A stretch of DNA of 64,000 bases from Vibrio breoganii (GTDB taxonomy: Bacteria > Pseudomonadota > Gammaproteobacteria > Enterobacterales > Vibrionaceae): NCBI RefSeq assembly GCF_001677275.1, contig NZ_CP016177.1:2046001-2110000 (forward strand), read 5' to 3'. Below are positions 38,592 to 50,594 of the stretch, one piece after another. Within the stretch, counting starts at the first letter, position 1; the number at the start of each line of letters is the position of its first letter. Below the pieces are notes generated by a model. It searched no databases. It saw only the letters and a list, made by a program, of their open reading frames with translations, and had not been told where the DNA came from. Both the position numbers and the translations under genes were made by a program.

Positions 38592-40178
38592 ATGAGATTG
38601 AAATACAGCTGGATACTGGCTCTGCTACTTGCAGGTTGTCAGGCTCCACAACAGCCCACGGATAAGGACGTCTCAGAGCTTCCTCCTACAACAGAAGAAA
38701 GCCAAGCTGAACAGACACAGCCCATCGATGGCTCTACGAACGCAGAAACGCTACCTGTAGAAGAAACAGAAAAAGCTTCGGAGCTCACCGCCCAACAACA
38801 AGACGATCTTTGGAAGCGTATTGGCATGCAATTAGAGCTGCCCGTTGCTGACGATAAGATGGTTGATTACTACCGCAACTGGTACATCAAACACCCAAGT
38901 CATTTAAGAACCGTCTCTAAAAGAGCCGAACCTTTTTTGTACCTGATCATCGAAAAGATTGAAGAACGAAACATGCCGCTAGAGCTGGCGCTACTGCCTG
39001 TTGTTGAAAGCTCTTACGATGCCTTCGCCTACTCTCATGGTAGCGCAGCGGGCCTATGGCAGTTCATTCCTGGCACAGGCAAGATGTATGGCCTAGAGCA
39101 AGACTATTGGTACGATGGTCGTCGCGATGTGGTTGCCTCAACCGATGCCGCTCTAAATTATCTGACCTATCTTAACGAAAGATTCGACGGCAACTGGAAC
39201 CACGCAATTGCGTCGTACAACAGCGGCAGCGGCCGTGTTAGCAGCGCCATTCGCAAGAACCGAAGAGATGGTAAACCAACCGACTTTTTCTCACTGCAAC
39301 TGCCAAAAGAAACTAGCGCTTATGTTCCTAAGCTGATGGCGATTGCCGATATTGTGGCAAACCAAGAAAAGTACGGCGTGAAGATCCCACCGATTGCCAA
39401 CAAACCAGTATTGGTTGAAGTGGATCCCAAAGAGCAACTCGATCTCGGCATTGCCGCGCAATATGCCGGTATCCCCGTGAAGGAACTTCAGAGCTACAAC
39501 CCAGCTTACAATCAATGGGCTACCGCTCCTGAAGGGCCACAAAAGCTGTTGATCCCAGCGGAACAGCAAGAGCAATTCTTAGCCAAGGTTGAAGAAAATC
39601 GTGGCAAGGGTGTCAAACTGGTTCGCTACAAAATTCAGCCAGGTGATAGCTTAGGTGTTATTGCACAAAAACATAACACCACCATAAAGGTCATTCAGAA
39701 TGCCAACGGCATGTCTGACTCCAATATTAGGGCGGGACGTTACTTGTTGATTCCGACCTCTACCCAGTCAGACAGCACCTATGCCCTAAGTGCGGACAAC
39801 CGTCTAAAACAGACCCAATCGCGCAACCGAGGCGACTACAAGGTCTCTCATACGGTGAAATCGGGCGAGAGTTTCTGGACCATAGCTAAAGAACATAATG
39901 TATCAGTACAATCATTGGCAAAGTGGAACGGTATGGCACCGAAAGACACGCTACGTATTGGTCAGAAGTTAGTGGTGTGGAAACAGGGTGAGCAAGGCGC
40001 TGTAATGCGCACCGTTTACTACAACGTCCGCAGTGGGGACAGCATTAGCACTATCGCCAGCCGATTTAAAGTGCGCTCTAGTGACGTGATCAAATGGAAC
40101 AACCTGAATAAATCTGACTACCTGCAGCCCGGGCAAAAGCTCAAGCTGTATGTGGATGTCACTAAGGTTAGCGTTTAA
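38592..40178 (+). CDS. mltD: Membrane-bound lytic murein transglycosylase D (MltD)
   Basis: The 528-residue lipoprotein cleaves peptidoglycan. It has a signal with lipobox LLAGC (Cys about residue 16), a Thr/Glu-rich linker, the Slt-type catalytic domain with PVVESSYDAFAYSHGSAAGLWQF (catalytic glutamate near residue 138) and three LysM repeats at about residues 350, 425 and 480 (YKIQPGDSLGVIA, HTVKSGESFWTIA, YNVRSGDSISTIA). E. coli MltD carries two LysM domains. Its last 11 bases overlap the convergent yafD stop. Confidence 0.95.
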   Translation: MRLKYSWILALLLAGCQAPQQPTDKDVSELPPTTEESQAEQTQPIDGSTNAETLPVEETEKASELTAQQQDDLWKRIGMQLELPVADDKMVDYYRNWYIKHPSHLRTVSKRAEPFLYLIIEKIEERNMPLELALLPVVESSYDAFAYSHGSAAGLWQFIPGTGKMYGLEQDYWYDGRRDVVASTDAALNYLTYLNERFDGNWNHAIASYNSGSGRVSSAIRKNRRDGKPTDFFSLQLPKETSAYVPKLMAIADIVANQEKYGVKIPPIANKPVLVEVDPKEQLDLGIAAQYAGIPVKELQSYNPAYNQWATAPEGPQKLLIPAEQQEQFLAKVEENRGKGVKLVRYKIQPGDSLGVIAQKHNTTIKVIQNANGMSDSNIRAGRYLLIPTSTQSDSTYALSADNRLKQTQSRNRGDYKVSHTVKSGESFWTIAKEHNVSVQSLAKWNGMAPKDTLRIGQKLVVWKQGEQGAVMRTVYYNVRSGDSISTIASRFKVRSSDVIKWNNLNKSDYLQPGQKLKLYVDVTKVSV

Positions 40179-41049
40179 CCTCTGTAATAGAAAAACTCGC
40201 TAGCATTGGATTATGATCGGAGGCGTCACTAGTGGGCGCCTCCGCTTTTTTTAGGTCTAAGCCACGATAGTAGATATGATCTAACACATGTCCCCCCATA
40301 AACTCGGTTCGTTGGTCGGGCTCAAATTGTGCTTCTTTAAGATTTGCCGATAACATAATCTTCGTCAATTGCTCAAGCCTTGCATCGCTCCAGGTATTAA
40401 AATCCCCGCCCACAATGACAGGTCCATTGTGTTGCTCAAGCTTACTTGCCAATAGTTTTAGCTGCTTTGAGTACGCCTTAGTGCCAATAGTAAAGTTGAT
40501 GCCGTGCAGATTGCCTACCGCAAGCACTTCCCCATTAGACAGTGGATAGGTGGCAAAGAGCGCTGACTTAGGGATTTGTATCCAAGGTTCTGCATCTAAC
40601 TGTGCACAAGCACGAATAGGATAGACTTGAGTAATATTAAATACACCCGCGCTAACATCAAATGATTCAAAGGCTTTCACCTGCTGTCCCACCCAATCCA
40701 GTTGATATAACCAAGTCCTAAATTCATCAGTAAAGCTAACTTCTTGCAACAAACCCAGCTGCTTACCTTTGAGCAATTGGGTCAGTTCGGATTGCCAATC
40801 ATCTTTATTTTGCTTGTAGATATTCCAAACCAACACATCGATGCGTCCATTATTATCAATAGCCTCACCACTTTGCTCAAATACAGAACATTGAAATGCA
40901 CTTTCCGTTTCGGTATCGGTGATCCCATCCGCCATAATCAAATGCTCGGAATCAGGCAGGCTAATTGGAAATTCAATCGCGAGCACTGCTGTGGTCAACA
41001 GCACAGCGATAACAGGTGCAAGCAGCCACCTTTTAGAGGGTGAGGTCAT
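40168..41049 (-). CDS. yafD: Endonuclease/exonuclease/phosphatase family protein (YafD-like)
   Basis: The 293-residue protein has an N-terminal signal or anchor (WLLAPVIAVLLTTAVLAI) and an EEP fold: IDVLVWNIYKQNKDDW (about residue 68), LQEVSF, GNLHGINF, VGGDFNTWS and HVLDHIYYRGL with the C-terminal SDHNPML histidine motif. Substrate is unknown for E. coli YafD. It is convergent with mltD, overlapping it by 11 bases. Confidence 0.88.
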   Translation of the reverse strand: MTSPSKRWLLAPVIAVLLTTAVLAIEFPISLPDSEHLIMADGITDTETESAFQCSVFEQSGEAIDNNGRIDVLVWNIYKQNKDDWQSELTQLLKGKQLGLLQEVSFTDEFRTWLYQLDWVGQQVKAFESFDVSAGVFNITQVYPIRACAQLDAEPWIQIPKSALFATYPLSNGEVLAVGNLHGINFTIGTKAYSKQLKLLASKLEQHNGPVIVGGDFNTWSDARLEQLTKIMLSANLKEAQFEPDQRTEFMGGHVLDHIYYRGLDLKKAEAPTSDASDHNPMLASFSITEVKR

Positions 41050-41125
41050 AGTGTGAGATACCTAGCTAACAAGGTGTGAATGGTTGAGTTTTATAACCTT
41101 ATACTAATTCTTATCTCATAGAAAA

Positions 41126-41153
41126 GAAAAGCCCCCGCACAATGGCGAGGGCT
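41126..41153 (-). terminator. Terminator after glnB
   Basis: On the minus strand AAGCCCTCGC and GCGGGGGCTT form a strong stem (with one or two wobble pairs) followed by TTCTTTTC. Confidence 0.8.
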
Positions 41154-41174
41154 TGCAGTGATTTTTCAGCGCGA

Positions 41175-41522
<348 letters not shown>

Positions 41523-41630
41523 CTAATTCGGTCAAGCCTATGACAAGTCCAAGTATTATCAACGATTTCTAGCAAATTACCATATAGGAATTGTGCATTC
41601 TTGAGCTTAAAAGAGTAAAAAGTGTTGCTA

Positions 41631-41942
41631 TTATTTCATCGAAGAATAATAAGCCGCTAGATTCTCCATATCTTGATCACTGAGCATTGACGCTTGCGCC
41701 TGCATAACAGCTGCTAGACCACCATTGCGTTGCTTCGCCTTGTAGGACTTCAATGAGGTCACGATATATTTGGCATTTTGACCATTGAGATTAGGATAGC
41801 CGTCAATAACGGCCTTACCGTCAGCGCCATGACATGCAGCACAAATTTTCGCTTTCGCTTTACCTGCTTCAATATCAGCAGCCTGTGCTGTAACCCCTAC
41901 CAACGACGTTAATAGAGCCGCAACAATGAGAGACTTCTTCAT
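41631..41942 (-). CDS. Periplasmic class I cytochrome c
   Basis: The 103-residue protein has a Sec signal ([21 protein letters not shown]) and a single haem motif ICAACHG (CxxCH), with a distal methionine in the MQAQASML region near residue 80. This small c-type cytochrome resembles the c5/c554 group found in Vibrio and serves electron transfer in the periplasm; its partners are not evident from the neighbours. It is 12 bases downstream of tilS. Confidence 0.9.
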   Translation of the reverse strand: MKKSLIVAALLTSLVGVTAQAADIEAGKAKAKICAACHGADGKAVIDGYPNLNGQNAKYIVTSLKSYKAKQRNGGLAAVMQAQASMLSDQDMENLAAYYSSMK

Positions 41943-41954
41943 AATTACTCCTTG

Positions 41955-43280
41955 TTAATTATGTTTTTTCCAATAAAAACGGTGACTTGAGCCTGCGTAT
42001 CCTCTGCATACGAATGAATCGCCGACCGCAACTACCTCTTCGTTATACATCAAAATAGGTGTCTGCGATCGTTTCCATGGCGGAATTTGATACTCCTGAA
42101 ACAGTTTTTTTAGTTTTCGGCTCCCAGAGCGCTCATCTGGGTGAGCGGTTAAGCCTCCAGGATTAAACTGAATCCACACTTTTTCACCCTGCTCTGGTGC
42201 TCGCACAAGTAAGCCAATGTCACTATGGCTACTGACCTCTACAAGGCCTAACCCCTTGGGTAACTCCAAGGCTGTATCAATAACAATAGCGGATTGCCAG
42301 TACGACGCCTCTTTACTCTGCTCAACCAGAAATAGACTTTTTTGAAAGCGTCTTACGCTCACCTTGCCGATGATTAATTTAGGATTGGCGTCTTGTGACG
42401 CGTTAATGACCTCTCGGTAAATCAACCCTAGTTGTTTCTTGCCGGGCATGGGAAGACCAGATTGAGCAAACCAGCGTCTTAGCAAGCGATTACGTATGGC
42501 TTCTGACAGTTCACATAGGGACTCAGCATTCAGGCTATCATCAGCGTTGAGAACGCTTTGATACTGCTGCTCTAGAAGCTCATCCAATAGCTGTTCTTGT
42601 TCAAAACAGAGCTGCGCACTTCGCAATGCATTGGCTTGTATTTCTGGCCAGCGTCTTGATAAAGCGGGAATCACTTGGTGACGAAGAAAATTTCGATCAA
42701 ACTGCGTGTCTTGGTTACTTTCATCTTCTACCCAATCAAGATTCTGTTGCTTGGCAAAGTCTTCAAGCGCTTCTCTCTTCAGTGATAAAAATGGGCGCAC
42801 CAACACAGCCCCACCAAACGCAGATTTCACACCCATGGCTGCCAATCCCTTAGGACCACTACCACGCTTTAGTGCCAATAGCATGGTCTCTAACTGGTCA
42901 TCAGCATGCTGAGCTGTAAGGAGTAAATCATTTTTGCTTAGGTGTTGAGACAATAGCGCATAGCGTGCTTCTCTCGCCTGGGCTTCAAGGCTCTGCTTAC
43001 TGTGTATGTCTAGATTGGCAAACTCCGCATAAAAAGGGATTCTGGCCTCTTCACACCATGTTTTACATTGCTCCAGCCAATGATCAGCATTGTCACTTAA
43101 TCCGTGATGAACATGGACCGCGCGCACCTCTAGCTGTGGATTCTGTAATTGATAATGAGACAAGCACGCCAGCATTACTCTAGAATCTAGGCCGCCACTT
43201 AGCGCAAGCACCAATCGGCTAGAATCCTCAATAAGACAGGCAGTTATCACATCTGAAAAGGTTTCAATAACAGACTTCAC
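41955..43280 (-). CDS. tilS: tRNA(Ile)-lysidine synthase TilS
   Basis: The 441-residue enzyme converts the wobble C of tRNA-Ile (CAU anticodon) to lysidine, using ATP. The PP-loop motif LALSGGLDSRVML is at residues 25-37. The LLTAQHADDQLETMLLALKRGSGPKGLAAM segment near residue 128 and the C-terminal RSGSRKLKKLFQEYQIPPWKR segment are typical of the long enteric form. Upstream accA ends in a terminator, so tilS may have its own promoter. Confidence 0.95.
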   Translation of the reverse strand: MKSVIETFSDVITACLIEDSSRLVLALSGGLDSRVMLACLSHYQLQNPQLEVRAVHVHHGLSDNADHWLEQCKTWCEEARIPFYAEFANLDIHSKQSLEAQAREARYALLSQHLSKNDLLLTAQHADDQLETMLLALKRGSGPKGLAAMGVKSAFGGAVLVRPFLSLKREALEDFAKQQNLDWVEDESNQDTQFDRNFLRHQVIPALSRRWPEIQANALRSAQLCFEQEQLLDELLEQQYQSVLNADDSLNAESLCELSEAIRNRLLRRWFAQSGLPMPGKKQLGLIYREVINASQDANPKLIIGKVSVRRFQKSLFLVEQSKEASYWQSAIVIDTALELPKGLGLVEVSSHSDIGLLVRAPEQGEKVWIQFNPGGLTAHPDERSGSRKLKKLFQEYQIPPWKRSQTPILMYNEEVVAVGDSFVCRGYAGSSHRFYWKKHN

Positions 43281-43319
43281 GGTGTTCCCTTAACGAGTAA
43301 AATCAAAACAAGCAGAATC

Positions 43320-43347
43320 AAAAAAGGTGAGCCAAGCTCACCTTTAA
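43320..43347 (-). terminator. Terminator after accA
   Basis: On the minus strand AAAGGTGAGC and GCTCACCTTT form a perfect stem around TTG, followed by a T run. Confidence 0.9.
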
Positions 43348-43378
43348 CAATAAATCATTCGCAACCTAGTTGCCTAGA

Positions 43379-44338
43379 TTAGCAGTAGCCGTAGCTCATT
43401 AGGCGGTCATAACGACGCTCTAAAAGCTCTTCGTTATTTTTGCCTTCCAGCTCTTTAAGCTGAGCAATCAGCGTGCTCTTCACGTTCTCTGCAGTATGCA
43501 CAGGATCGCGATGCGCGCCACCTAGAGGCTCAGAAATGATTTCATCAATCAAGCCAAGCTCTTTCAAGCGAGGAGCAACTAGGCCCATAGCTTCAGCCGC
43601 TTGCGGGGCTTTATCTGAGTCACGCCATAAGATTGAAGCACAGCCTTCTGGAGAAATAACTGAGTACGTTGAGTATTCAAGCATGTTGACATAATCACCC
43701 ACGCCGATAGCAAGAGCGCCACCTGAGCCCCCTTCGCCAACAACGTTACAGATAACAGGAACCGTTAGTCCTGCCATCACTTTAAGGTTAGTTGCGATGG
43801 CTTCAGATTGACCACGCTCTTCTGCACCCACACCTGGGTAAGCACCGGCAGTGTCGATAAAGGTAATGATTGGCATCTTAAAGCGTTCAGCCATTTCCAT
43901 TAGGCGCAATGCCTTACGGTAGCCTTCCGGCTTAGGCATACCAAAGTTACGAATTACTTTCTCTTTGGTTTCACGACCTTTTTGATGACCGATGATCATT
44001 ACAGGGCGACCATCTAGACGAGCCATACCACCAACGATAGCCTTATCATCAGCAAACGTACGGTCACCGCACAGTTCATCGAACTCAGTGAATACGTTCT
44101 CAATGTAGTCATACGTATAAGGGCGCTGTGGATGACGAGCTAGCTGAGCTACCTGCCATGCACCTAAGTCACCAAAGATCTTTTTCTTCAGCTCTAGGCT
44201 CTTCTTTTCAAGGGAAGCAATCTCCTTGTTCAGATCAACTCCCTCTTCTCCACCGTGTCGACTTACATCGCGCAGGGCTTCAATCTTTGCTTCTAGCTCT
44301 GCAATTGGCTTTTCAAACTCTAGAAAGTTCAAAGTCAT
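43379..44338 (-). CDS. accA: Acetyl-CoA carboxylase carboxyltransferase alpha subunit
   Basis: The 319-residue subunit transfers carboxyl from biotin carrier to acetyl-CoA together with AccD, starting fatty-acid synthesis. [19 protein letters not shown] is the N-terminal helix; [33 protein letters not shown] (about residues 131-165) and [15 protein letters not shown] (about residue 200) form the crotonase-like site. Length equals E. coli AccA. It follows dnaE by 46 bases. Confidence 0.97.
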   Translation of the reverse strand: MTLNFLEFEKPIAELEAKIEALRDVSRHGGEEGVDLNKEIASLEKKSLELKKKIFGDLGAWQVAQLARHPQRPYTYDYIENVFTEFDELCGDRTFADDKAIVGGMARLDGRPVMIIGHQKGRETKEKVIRNFGMPKPEGYRKALRLMEMAERFKMPIITFIDTAGAYPGVGAEERGQSEAIATNLKVMAGLTVPVICNVVGEGGSGGALAIGVGDYVNMLEYSTYSVISPEGCASILWRDSDKAPQAAEAMGLVAPRLKELGLIDEIISEPLGGAHRDPVHTAENVKSTLIAQLKELEGKNNEELLERRYDRLMSYGYC

Positions 44339-44384
44339 CTAGCATTCCTTCATTCTTTTGAGCTGAAGACAGCGTGTTCTGTCA

Positions 44385-47300
44385 TCAGTTAAATTCGAGT
44401 TCCACTTGGTCATTACCAAGCAACTGCTTTAAATCGTCTATCAGCGTATCGGTTGGCGTCACTCGCCATTCCACTCCCAAAGAGAGCTTAGCTCTTGCGT
44501 CGCTACGTTGATAATAAATATTGACTGGGATAGTACCAGCGCGATGCGGTTCCAACACTCGACTAAAGCGTTCAAAGAACTGGGCATCGATTTGAGACTC
44601 AGAGATCGAAATACTGAGTCCTGAGGCGTATTTTTCACGGGCATGGCCAAGATCCATAACCTCGCGCGCCGTCATTTTAAGGCCACCATTGAAATCATCA
44701 AAGCTGACCTGTCCAGAAACCACTACAATTCTATCTTTTTCTACCAATTCTGCATACTTTTCTAACACATCTGAGAAAAGCATCACCTCCATTCGGCCAG
44801 AACGGTCATCAAGAGAAAGAATACCGATACGTGTTCCTCGCTTAGTCGTCATCACTTTAGCCGCAATAACAAGACCTGCTAAGGTCACCGATTGGTCTCG
44901 TCTTGTAGGAGTCGCATTGTTCAATCGACAACTGGTGTATTTAGCCAGTTCACGAAGATACAGATTAATTGGGTGGCCCGTTAGGTACAAACCAAGGGTT
45001 TCGCGCTCCCCTTCTAACCATACTTTCTCTGGCCACTCAGGAACTTGAGCGTACGCCTGCTCTACATCTGAGTGAGTATCAGTTAATACGCCAAACATGT
45101 CGCTCTGACCAAAGGCCTCAGCCTGATGGTATTGGCCTGCGGCTTTCACTGCGGCATCCACCGAAGCCATCATAGCGGCTCTGTGCGGGCCTAAGCGGTC
45201 AAGTGCACCGGCTTGTATCAGCTTTTCAATAACGCGTTTATTACACTTTTTAAGATCGATGCGGGCACAAAAGTCGAACAGGTCTTTAAAGTGCCCATCT
45301 TTGTTTCGAGCTTCGATGATACTCTCAATAGGGCCTTCGCCCACGCCTTTGATAGCGCCTATACCATACACAATTGCGCCAGTATCATCGACATTGAAGC
45401 GATAAAGGCCTGAGTTCACATCTGGCGGAAGCAGTTTCAGCCCCATGCGAAGACATTCATCCACCAGTCCAACAACCTTTTCGGTGTTGTCCATATCAGC
45501 AGTCATTACCGCCGCCATGAATTCTGCTGGATAGTGGGTCTTCAGCCATAGAGTCTGATAAGAAACCAAAGCATAAGCCGCTGAGTGCGATTTGTTAAAA
45601 CCGTAGCCTGCAAACTTTTCTACCAAGTCGAAGATCTTCATCGACAACTCGCCATCGACGCCGTTGTTCTCAGCGCCCTCTTTAAAGATGGAGCGTTGCT
45701 TTTCCATCTCCTCAGGCTTTTTCTTACCCATAGCACGGCGAAGCATATCGGCTCCACCTAGCGTATAGCCTGACAAGATCTGAGCGATCTGCATGACCTG
45801 CTCTTGATAGAGAATGATGCCGTAGGTTGGGTCTAGCGTCTCTTTTAGTGACTCATGTTGCCAAGTTTCATCAGGGTAAGAGATGGCCTCACGACCGTGC
45901 TTACGGTCGATAAAGTTATCTACCATACCCGATTGCAGCGGGCCTGGGCGGAACAGGGCTACCAATGCAATAATATCTTCGAAACAGTCCGGCTGAAGAC
46001 GCTTGATAAGGTCTTTCATACCTCGGGATTCTAACTGGAATACTGCCGTAGTTTCGGAGTTCTGCAGTAGCCTAAACGAAGCCGGATCATCTAGTGGAAT
46101 GGATTCGATGCGAATGGGTTGTTGGCCGCTTTTTTCCAAGCGAGGATTCACTAACCCCAAAGCCCAGTCGATGATGGTGAGCGTACGCAAGCCTAAGAAG
46201 TCAAATTTGACCAAGCCTGCAGTTTCTACATCGTTCTTATCAAACTGAGTAACAGGGAATTGTCCCTCGGCATCCGCGTAGATAGGTGCAAAATCGGTAA
46301 TCGTAGTTGGAGAGATAACCACACCACCGGCGTGCTTACCGGCGTTACGTGTACAGCCCTCTAGGATGCGACACATATCGATAAGGTCTTTAACCTCTTC
46401 ATCCGCTTCGTACAATTCACCCATCTGCGGCTCAGCATCAAATGCTTTCGCCAGAGTCATACCAGGATCTGGTGGTACTAGCTTGGAAATTCGGTCGACA
46501 AAGCCGTATGGGTGACCCAATACACGGCCTACATCGCGGATAACCGCTTTTGCCGCCATGGTACCAAAAGTAATGATCTGCGAAACCGCATCACGCCCAT
46601 AGAGCTCCGCTACGTGGTCAATAACCTGATCACGCTTATCCATGCAGAAGTCGATATCGAAATCGGGCATAGAGACACGCTCAGGGTTCAAGAATCGCTC
46701 AAACAGCAGGTCATATTCTAGCGGGTCAAGGTCGGTGATCTTGAGTGCGTAAGCCACCAGTGAGCCAGCACCTGAACCACGTCCTGGGCCCACCGGAATG
46801 TCGTTATCCTTAGACCACTGGATAAACTCCATTACGATCAAGAAATAACCAGGGAAGCCCATCTGGTTGACAACTTCAAGCTCAATCTGCAAGCGCTCAT
46901 CATATTCCGGACGCTTTTGTTGCCTAATAGCAGGATCAGGGAATAGAAACTCTAGACGCTCTTCAAGGCCTTCTTGGGATTTGTGTACCAAGAAGTCTTC
47001 AATGGTCAAATCACCCGTTGGGAAGTTCGGAAGGAAATACTCTCCAAGGCGCACGGTAACATTACAGCGCTTAGCGATCTCGACACTGTTCTGCAACGCT
47101 TCTGGGATATCAGAGAAGAGCTCACACATCTCTTCTTCAGTACGCAGGTATTGCTGAGCACTGTAATTTTTAGGGCGACGAGGGTCTTCTAGGGTGTAAC
47201 CGTCATGGATAGCGACACGTATTTCATGGGCATCAAACTGGTCTTGGTTAACAAAGACCACTTCATTGGTTGCCACGACAGGCAACTGAGTTTGCTCGGC

Positions 47301-47864
47301 ACATTCAAGCGCAAAGTGGAGATAGCTCTCCTCATCAACGCGACCTGTTCGCGTCAATTCTAGATAAAATCGATCTGGAAAATGTTGCTGATAAAACCCA
47401 ACGCATTGTGCAGCAAGGTCATGATTGCCTTTGAGCAAGGCTTTACCTACTTCGCCACTCTTACCACCAGAAAGGACGATTAAGCCTTCATTTAGCTCAG
47501 CAAGCCACGCTTTATCAATGACGGGCTGATGCTGAACGTGTCCTCTAAGGTAAGCCTTTGAGATCAACAGGGTCAGGTTTTTATAGCCTTGATTGTTGGC
47601 AGCAAGAACCGTTAGACGAGTCAGTTCATCACCAAACTCGTCCGATTGCATTGTGAAGTCAGCACCAATAATGGGCTTAACACCAGAGCCGTGAGCGGTG
47701 TTATAGAATTTCACCAAACCACAAAGGTTAGTGAAATCGGTAAGCGCCATTGCTGGCATGCCTATCTCAGCTACCTTTTTTACCAAAGGTGGCACTTTAG
47801 ACAAGCCATCCACCATGGAATAGTCGCTGTGGACGCGTAAATGTATAAACCTAGGCTCTGTCAT
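44385..47864 (-). CDS. dnaE: DNA polymerase III alpha subunit
   Basis: The 1159-residue replicative polymerase begins with the PHP domain ([23 protein letters not shown]). The polymerase core contains the catalytic acidic motif [16 protein letters not shown] near residue 400 and [15 protein letters not shown] near residue 363. [30 protein letters not shown] lies near residue 755. An OB fold ([22 protein letters not shown]) and a tail that binds tau complete the C-terminus. Length agrees with E. coli DnaE (1160). It sits between rnhB and accA, the conserved order. Confidence 0.98.
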   Translation of the reverse strand: MTEPRFIHLRVHSDYSMVDGLSKVPPLVKKVAEIGMPAMALTDFTNLCGLVKFYNTAHGSGVKPIIGADFTMQSDEFGDELTRLTVLAANNQGYKNLTLLISKAYLRGHVQHQPVIDKAWLAELNEGLIVLSGGKSGEVGKALLKGNHDLAAQCVGFYQQHFPDRFYLELTRTGRVDEESYLHFALECAEQTQLPVVATNEVVFVNQDQFDAHEIRVAIHDGYTLEDPRRPKNYSAQQYLRTEEEMCELFSDIPEALQNSVEIAKRCNVTVRLGEYFLPNFPTGDLTIEDFLVHKSQEGLEERLEFLFPDPAIRQQKRPEYDERLQIELEVVNQMGFPGYFLIVMEFIQWSKDNDIPVGPGRGSGAGSLVAYALKITDLDPLEYDLLFERFLNPERVSMPDFDIDFCMDKRDQVIDHVAELYGRDAVSQIITFGTMAAKAVIRDVGRVLGHPYGFVDRISKLVPPDPGMTLAKAFDAEPQMGELYEADEEVKDLIDMCRILEGCTRNAGKHAGGVVISPTTITDFAPIYADAEGQFPVTQFDKNDVETAGLVKFDFLGLRTLTIIDWALGLVNPRLEKSGQQPIRIESIPLDDPASFRLLQNSETTAVFQLESRGMKDLIKRLQPDCFEDIIALVALFRPGPLQSGMVDNFIDRKHGREAISYPDETWQHESLKETLDPTYGIILYQEQVMQIAQILSGYTLGGADMLRRAMGKKKPEEMEKQRSIFKEGAENNGVDGELSMKIFDLVEKFAGYGFNKSHSAAYALVSYQTLWLKTHYPAEFMAAVMTADMDNTEKVVGLVDECLRMGLKLLPPDVNSGLYRFNVDDTGAIVYGIGAIKGVGEGPIESIIEARNKDGHFKDLFDFCARIDLKKCNKRVIEKLIQAGALDRLGPHRAAMMASVDAAVKAAGQYHQAEAFGQSDMFGVLTDTHSDVEQAYAQVPEWPEKVWLEGERETLGLYLTGHPINLYLRELAKYTSCRLNNATPTRRDQSVTLAGLVIAAKVMTTKRGTRIGILSLDDRSGRMEVMLFSDVLEKYAELVEKDRIVVVSGQVSFDDFNGGLKMTAREVMDLGHAREKYASGLSISISESQIDAQFFERFSRVLEPHRAGTIPVNIYYQRSDARAKLSLGVEWRVTPTDTLIDDLKQLLGNDQVELEFN

Positions 47865-47949
47865 AATTACTCTGTTGTTCCGTTAGTCCATTAATCTCTA
47901 TTTTGGAGAAGGAATTCAAATTTTAGGATTAAGTTGTTTCGAGTTGGGA

Positions 47950-48567
47950 TTATTCTAAGCCCAGCGCTCGTTTAACGGGTTTAAAACTCTTTCTATGCTC
48001 TGCAATCACGCCATGTTGTTCGATGGCTTCAAAGTGCGCCTTGGTTGGGTAGCCTTTGTGTTTTGCAAAACCAAATTCTGGGTGCTTTTTATCAAGCTCG
48101 ATCATTTCTTCATCGCGCACCACCTTAGCAATGATAGAGGCGGCACTAATCTCAGCAACCCTTAAGTCACCCTTAACTACCGCTAATCCAGGCATAGTTA
48201 AGTCGGGCACTCGATTGCCATCAATTAAGGCGAAATCAGGCTGTACTGAAAGCCCTTCAATGGCTCTGGTCATTGCTAACATAGTCGCATGCAGAATATT
48301 AAGCTGGTCTATTTCTTCTGGAGAGCAGCGACCCACAGACCAGGCTAATGCTTTTTCTTTTATCTCAGGAAATAGCGCTTGTCGTTTCTTCTCTGATAAT
48401 GCCTTTGAATCGGTTAACCCTTCAATGGGGTTGTCGGGGTCTAAAATCACCGCAGCAGTAACCACATCACCCACTAATGGACCACGTCCAACTTCATCCA
48501 CGCCAGCAAATAAGGTATACCCTAGCGGGTATTCAAATGGGGGGAATTCTACTTTTGCTTTAACCAT
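47950..48567 (-). CDS. rnhB: Ribonuclease HII
   Basis: The 205-residue enzyme removes misincorporated ribonucleotides and RNA from hybrids. The [26 protein letters not shown] motif supplies the first catalytic acids; [10 protein letters not shown] and [18 protein letters not shown] contribute others. It starts one base after lpxB stops, so it is translationally linked. The E. coli order lpxB-rnhB-dnaE is kept. Confidence 0.97.
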   Translation of the reverse strand: MVKAKVEFPPFEYPLGYTLFAGVDEVGRGPLVGDVVTAAVILDPDNPIEGLTDSKALSEKKRQALFPEIKEKALAWSVGRCSPEEIDQLNILHATMLAMTRAIEGLSVQPDFALIDGNRVPDLTMPGLAVVKGDLRVAEISAASIIAKVVRDEEMIELDKKHPEFGFAKHKGYPTKAHFEAIEQHGVIAEHRKSFKPVKRALGLE

Positions 48568-48568
48568 A

Positions 48569-49711
48569 TTACTTGCCTATCAAATTCAATACTGCGTTGG
48601 CTGCCTGCTTGTCGGCATCACGCTTGATCCAAGAGTGCATCTCTGTGAATTTCTCTGTCATGTAAGACGTATCGCCATCGATAATGTTTTGCATCGCTTC
48701 GAAGATATTCTGCGGATTACATTCTTCCATGATCAACTCTTTCAGCAACTCTTCATCAGCAAGGAGATTAGGCAAGCTGTAGTATTTATTGAGCATCATA
48801 CGCTTGGCGATAAAGCCACTGAGCTTATTGACTTTATAGGCGGTGACCATTGGTCGATTGACCAACATGCCCTCAAGTACAGCGGTACCACAAGCGAGCA
48901 GGATATAGTCAGCGGCGGCCATAATATTGCGCGCTGAATTCTCTTCTATAATTTGAAAGTCGAGCTCAGGCGCCGTTTGTTGCCAAGCCTCTTCAAATTG
49001 CGCTCGTCTTGCTGGGTTCACAGCAGAAACAATAAATCCGATATCAGGGTACTTCTCTTGCAACAATCTACAGCCGCCAATGAAGTCTTCAGCCATCAGC
49101 TTAATCTCACCACGACGACTGCCTGGTAATACCGCTATCCAGCGCTTGTCTTGCTCTAAACCAAAACGCTCGCGAGCCTCTGCTTTACTCGAATGTAAAG
49201 GAATGGCGTCGGCAAGTGTATGCCCAACAAACTCACAAGCGACGTTGTATTTATCGTAGAAGGCCTTCTCAAAGGGTAAGAATGCTAAGACTAGGTCTGT
49301 CGCTGCATCAATCTTGAAGATACGCTTTGGTCGCCATGCCCATACCGATGGGCTGACGTAATGCACGGTTTTAAGACCGGCATTTTTTAGCTCGAGTTCA
49401 AGACGCAAATTAAAATCAGGGGCGTCGATGCCGATAAAGACATCCGGTTGCCACTCTTTAAAGAACTTAGCCACTTCTTTCTTAATGTGCAGAATGCGAC
49501 GTAATCGACCTAACACCTCAACCAAGCCCATGACTGAGAGCTCTTCCATATCAAACAGAGAACGACAACCCAAGGCTTGCATCTTAGGCCCAGCAATACC
49601 GACAAATTCTGCATCAGGGTAGCGTTGCTGGATCCCTTTAATAAGACCCTCGCCAAGAGTGTCTCCAGACAATTCTCCGACAACAACACCGATACGTAAT
49701 GGTCGACTCAT
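48569..49711 (-). CDS. lpxB: Lipid A disaccharide synthase LpxB
   Basis: The 380-residue GT-B-type glycosyltransferase joins UDP-diacylglucosamine and lipid X. I start it at 49711 ([20 protein letters not shown]), with the ribosome site CAGGAGAG; the frame continues 12 codons upstream without family similarity. [18 protein letters not shown] (about residue 120), [27 protein letters not shown] and [11 protein letters not shown] are family motifs. A terminator-like hairpin lies between lpxA and this gene. Confidence 0.97.
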   Translation of the reverse strand: MSRPLRIGVVVGELSGDTLGEGLIKGIQQRYPDAEFVGIAGPKMQALGCRSLFDMEELSVMGLVEVLGRLRRILHIKKEVAKFFKEWQPDVFIGIDAPDFNLRLELELKNAGLKTVHYVSPSVWAWRPKRIFKIDAATDLVLAFLPFEKAFYDKYNVACEFVGHTLADAIPLHSSKAEARERFGLEQDKRWIAVLPGSRRGEIKLMAEDFIGGCRLLQEKYPDIGFIVSAVNPARRAQFEEAWQQTAPELDFQIIEENSARNIMAAADYILLACGTAVLEGMLVNRPMVTAYKVNKLSGFIAKRMMLNKYYSLPNLLADEELLKELIMEECNPQNIFEAMQNIIDGDTSYMTEKFTEMHSWIKRDADKQAANAVLNLIGK

Positions 49712-49745
49712 ACTTGGCTCTCCTGAGGTATTTCCTGAAATATAC

Positions 49746-49778
49746 AAACAAAAAGACCGCCCATTACAGCGATCTTTT
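49746..49778 (-). terminator. Terminator-like hairpin between lpxA and lpxB
   Basis: On the minus strand AAAGATCGC and GCGGTCTTT form a 9-base stem (one G-U pair) around eight bases, then TTTTTG. It lies inside the lpx gene series, so it probably terminates only part of the transcripts. Confidence 0.6.
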
Positions 49779-49801
49779 AGAGGGTCAACTAATCACTGAG
49801 A

Positions 49802-50593
49802 TCAGCGAATGATGCCACGATTAACATCATTATTTAGATAGTCCATAAACTGCTTAACCGCTGGGTATTCCTCAGCTGATTTGGCAATTTCTTCTTTGGC
49901 TTCATCTAAGGTTAGACCTGAGCGATACAGTGTTTTGAACGCGCGACGCACAGCTAGAATATCTTGCTTCTCAAAGCCGCGGCGCTTCATGCCCTCAGAG
50001 TTGATACCGATTGGGCTACAGTGATTGCCCTGTGCCATTACAAATGGCGGGATATCTTGAGCAACGGTTGAGCCACCACCAACAAAGGCATGTGCACCTA
50101 GCGTACAGAACTGATGTACCGGAACTAAGGCGGTCAAGATAACATAATCTTGAACCTTCACGTGACCCGCTAGTGTGGCATTGTTACCCAAGATAACGTT
50201 GTCGCCAATCATGCAGTCATGTGCAATGTGTGCGTTTACACAAAATAGGTTATCACTACCTACTTGAGTAATGCCTTTATCTTGAATCGTGCCGCGATGC
50301 ATTTGCACACTTTCACGAATCACATTGCGATCACCAACAATAAGTTGCGTGGCTTCGCCTTGATATTTTTTATCTTGGTTCTCTTCACCCAAAATAGCAA
50401 AAGAGAACACGCGGTTTCCATTGCCAATCTTGGTCAAACCTTTAATTACGACATGAGACATAATCTCGTTGTCTTCACCAATCTCTACATCGCCACTGAT
50501 GTATGTAAACGGGCCTACCGTTGTGTTGGCACCAATTTTTACATTACCTTCAATAACTGCAGTAGGGTGAATTTTTGCAGTAGGATCAATCAT
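49802..50593 (-). CDS. lpxA: UDP-N-acetylglucosamine acyltransferase LpxA
   Basis: The 263-residue left-handed beta-helix enzyme adds the first acyl chain of lipid A. I start it at 50593 ([16 protein letters not shown]), one base after the fabZ stop; a seven-codon extension to 50614 overlaps fabZ. Hexapeptide repeats fill residues 5-190, the catalytic histidine lies in [11 protein letters not shown] near residue 122, and the C-terminal helices carry [29 protein letters not shown]. It is coupled to fabZ. Confidence 0.97.
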   Translation of the reverse strand: MIDPTAKIHPTAVIEGNVKIGANTTVGPFTYISGDVEIGEDNEIMSHVVIKGLTKIGNGNRVFSFAILGEENQDKKYQGEATQLIVGDRNVIRESVQMHRGTIQDKGITQVGSDNLFCVNAHIAHDCMIGDNVILGNNATLAGHVKVQDYVILTALVPVHQFCTLGAHAFVGGGSTVAQDIPPFVMAQGNHCSPIGINSEGMKRRGFEKQDILAVRRAFKTLYRSGLTLDEAKEEIAKSAEEYPAVKQFMDYLNNDVNRGIIR

Positions 50594-50594
50594 A

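Noticed and set aside
48056..48937. 293-residue plus-strand ORF opposite rnhB and lpxB
   Set aside because: It is antisense to two conserved genes, has no ribosome site and no recognisable domain.
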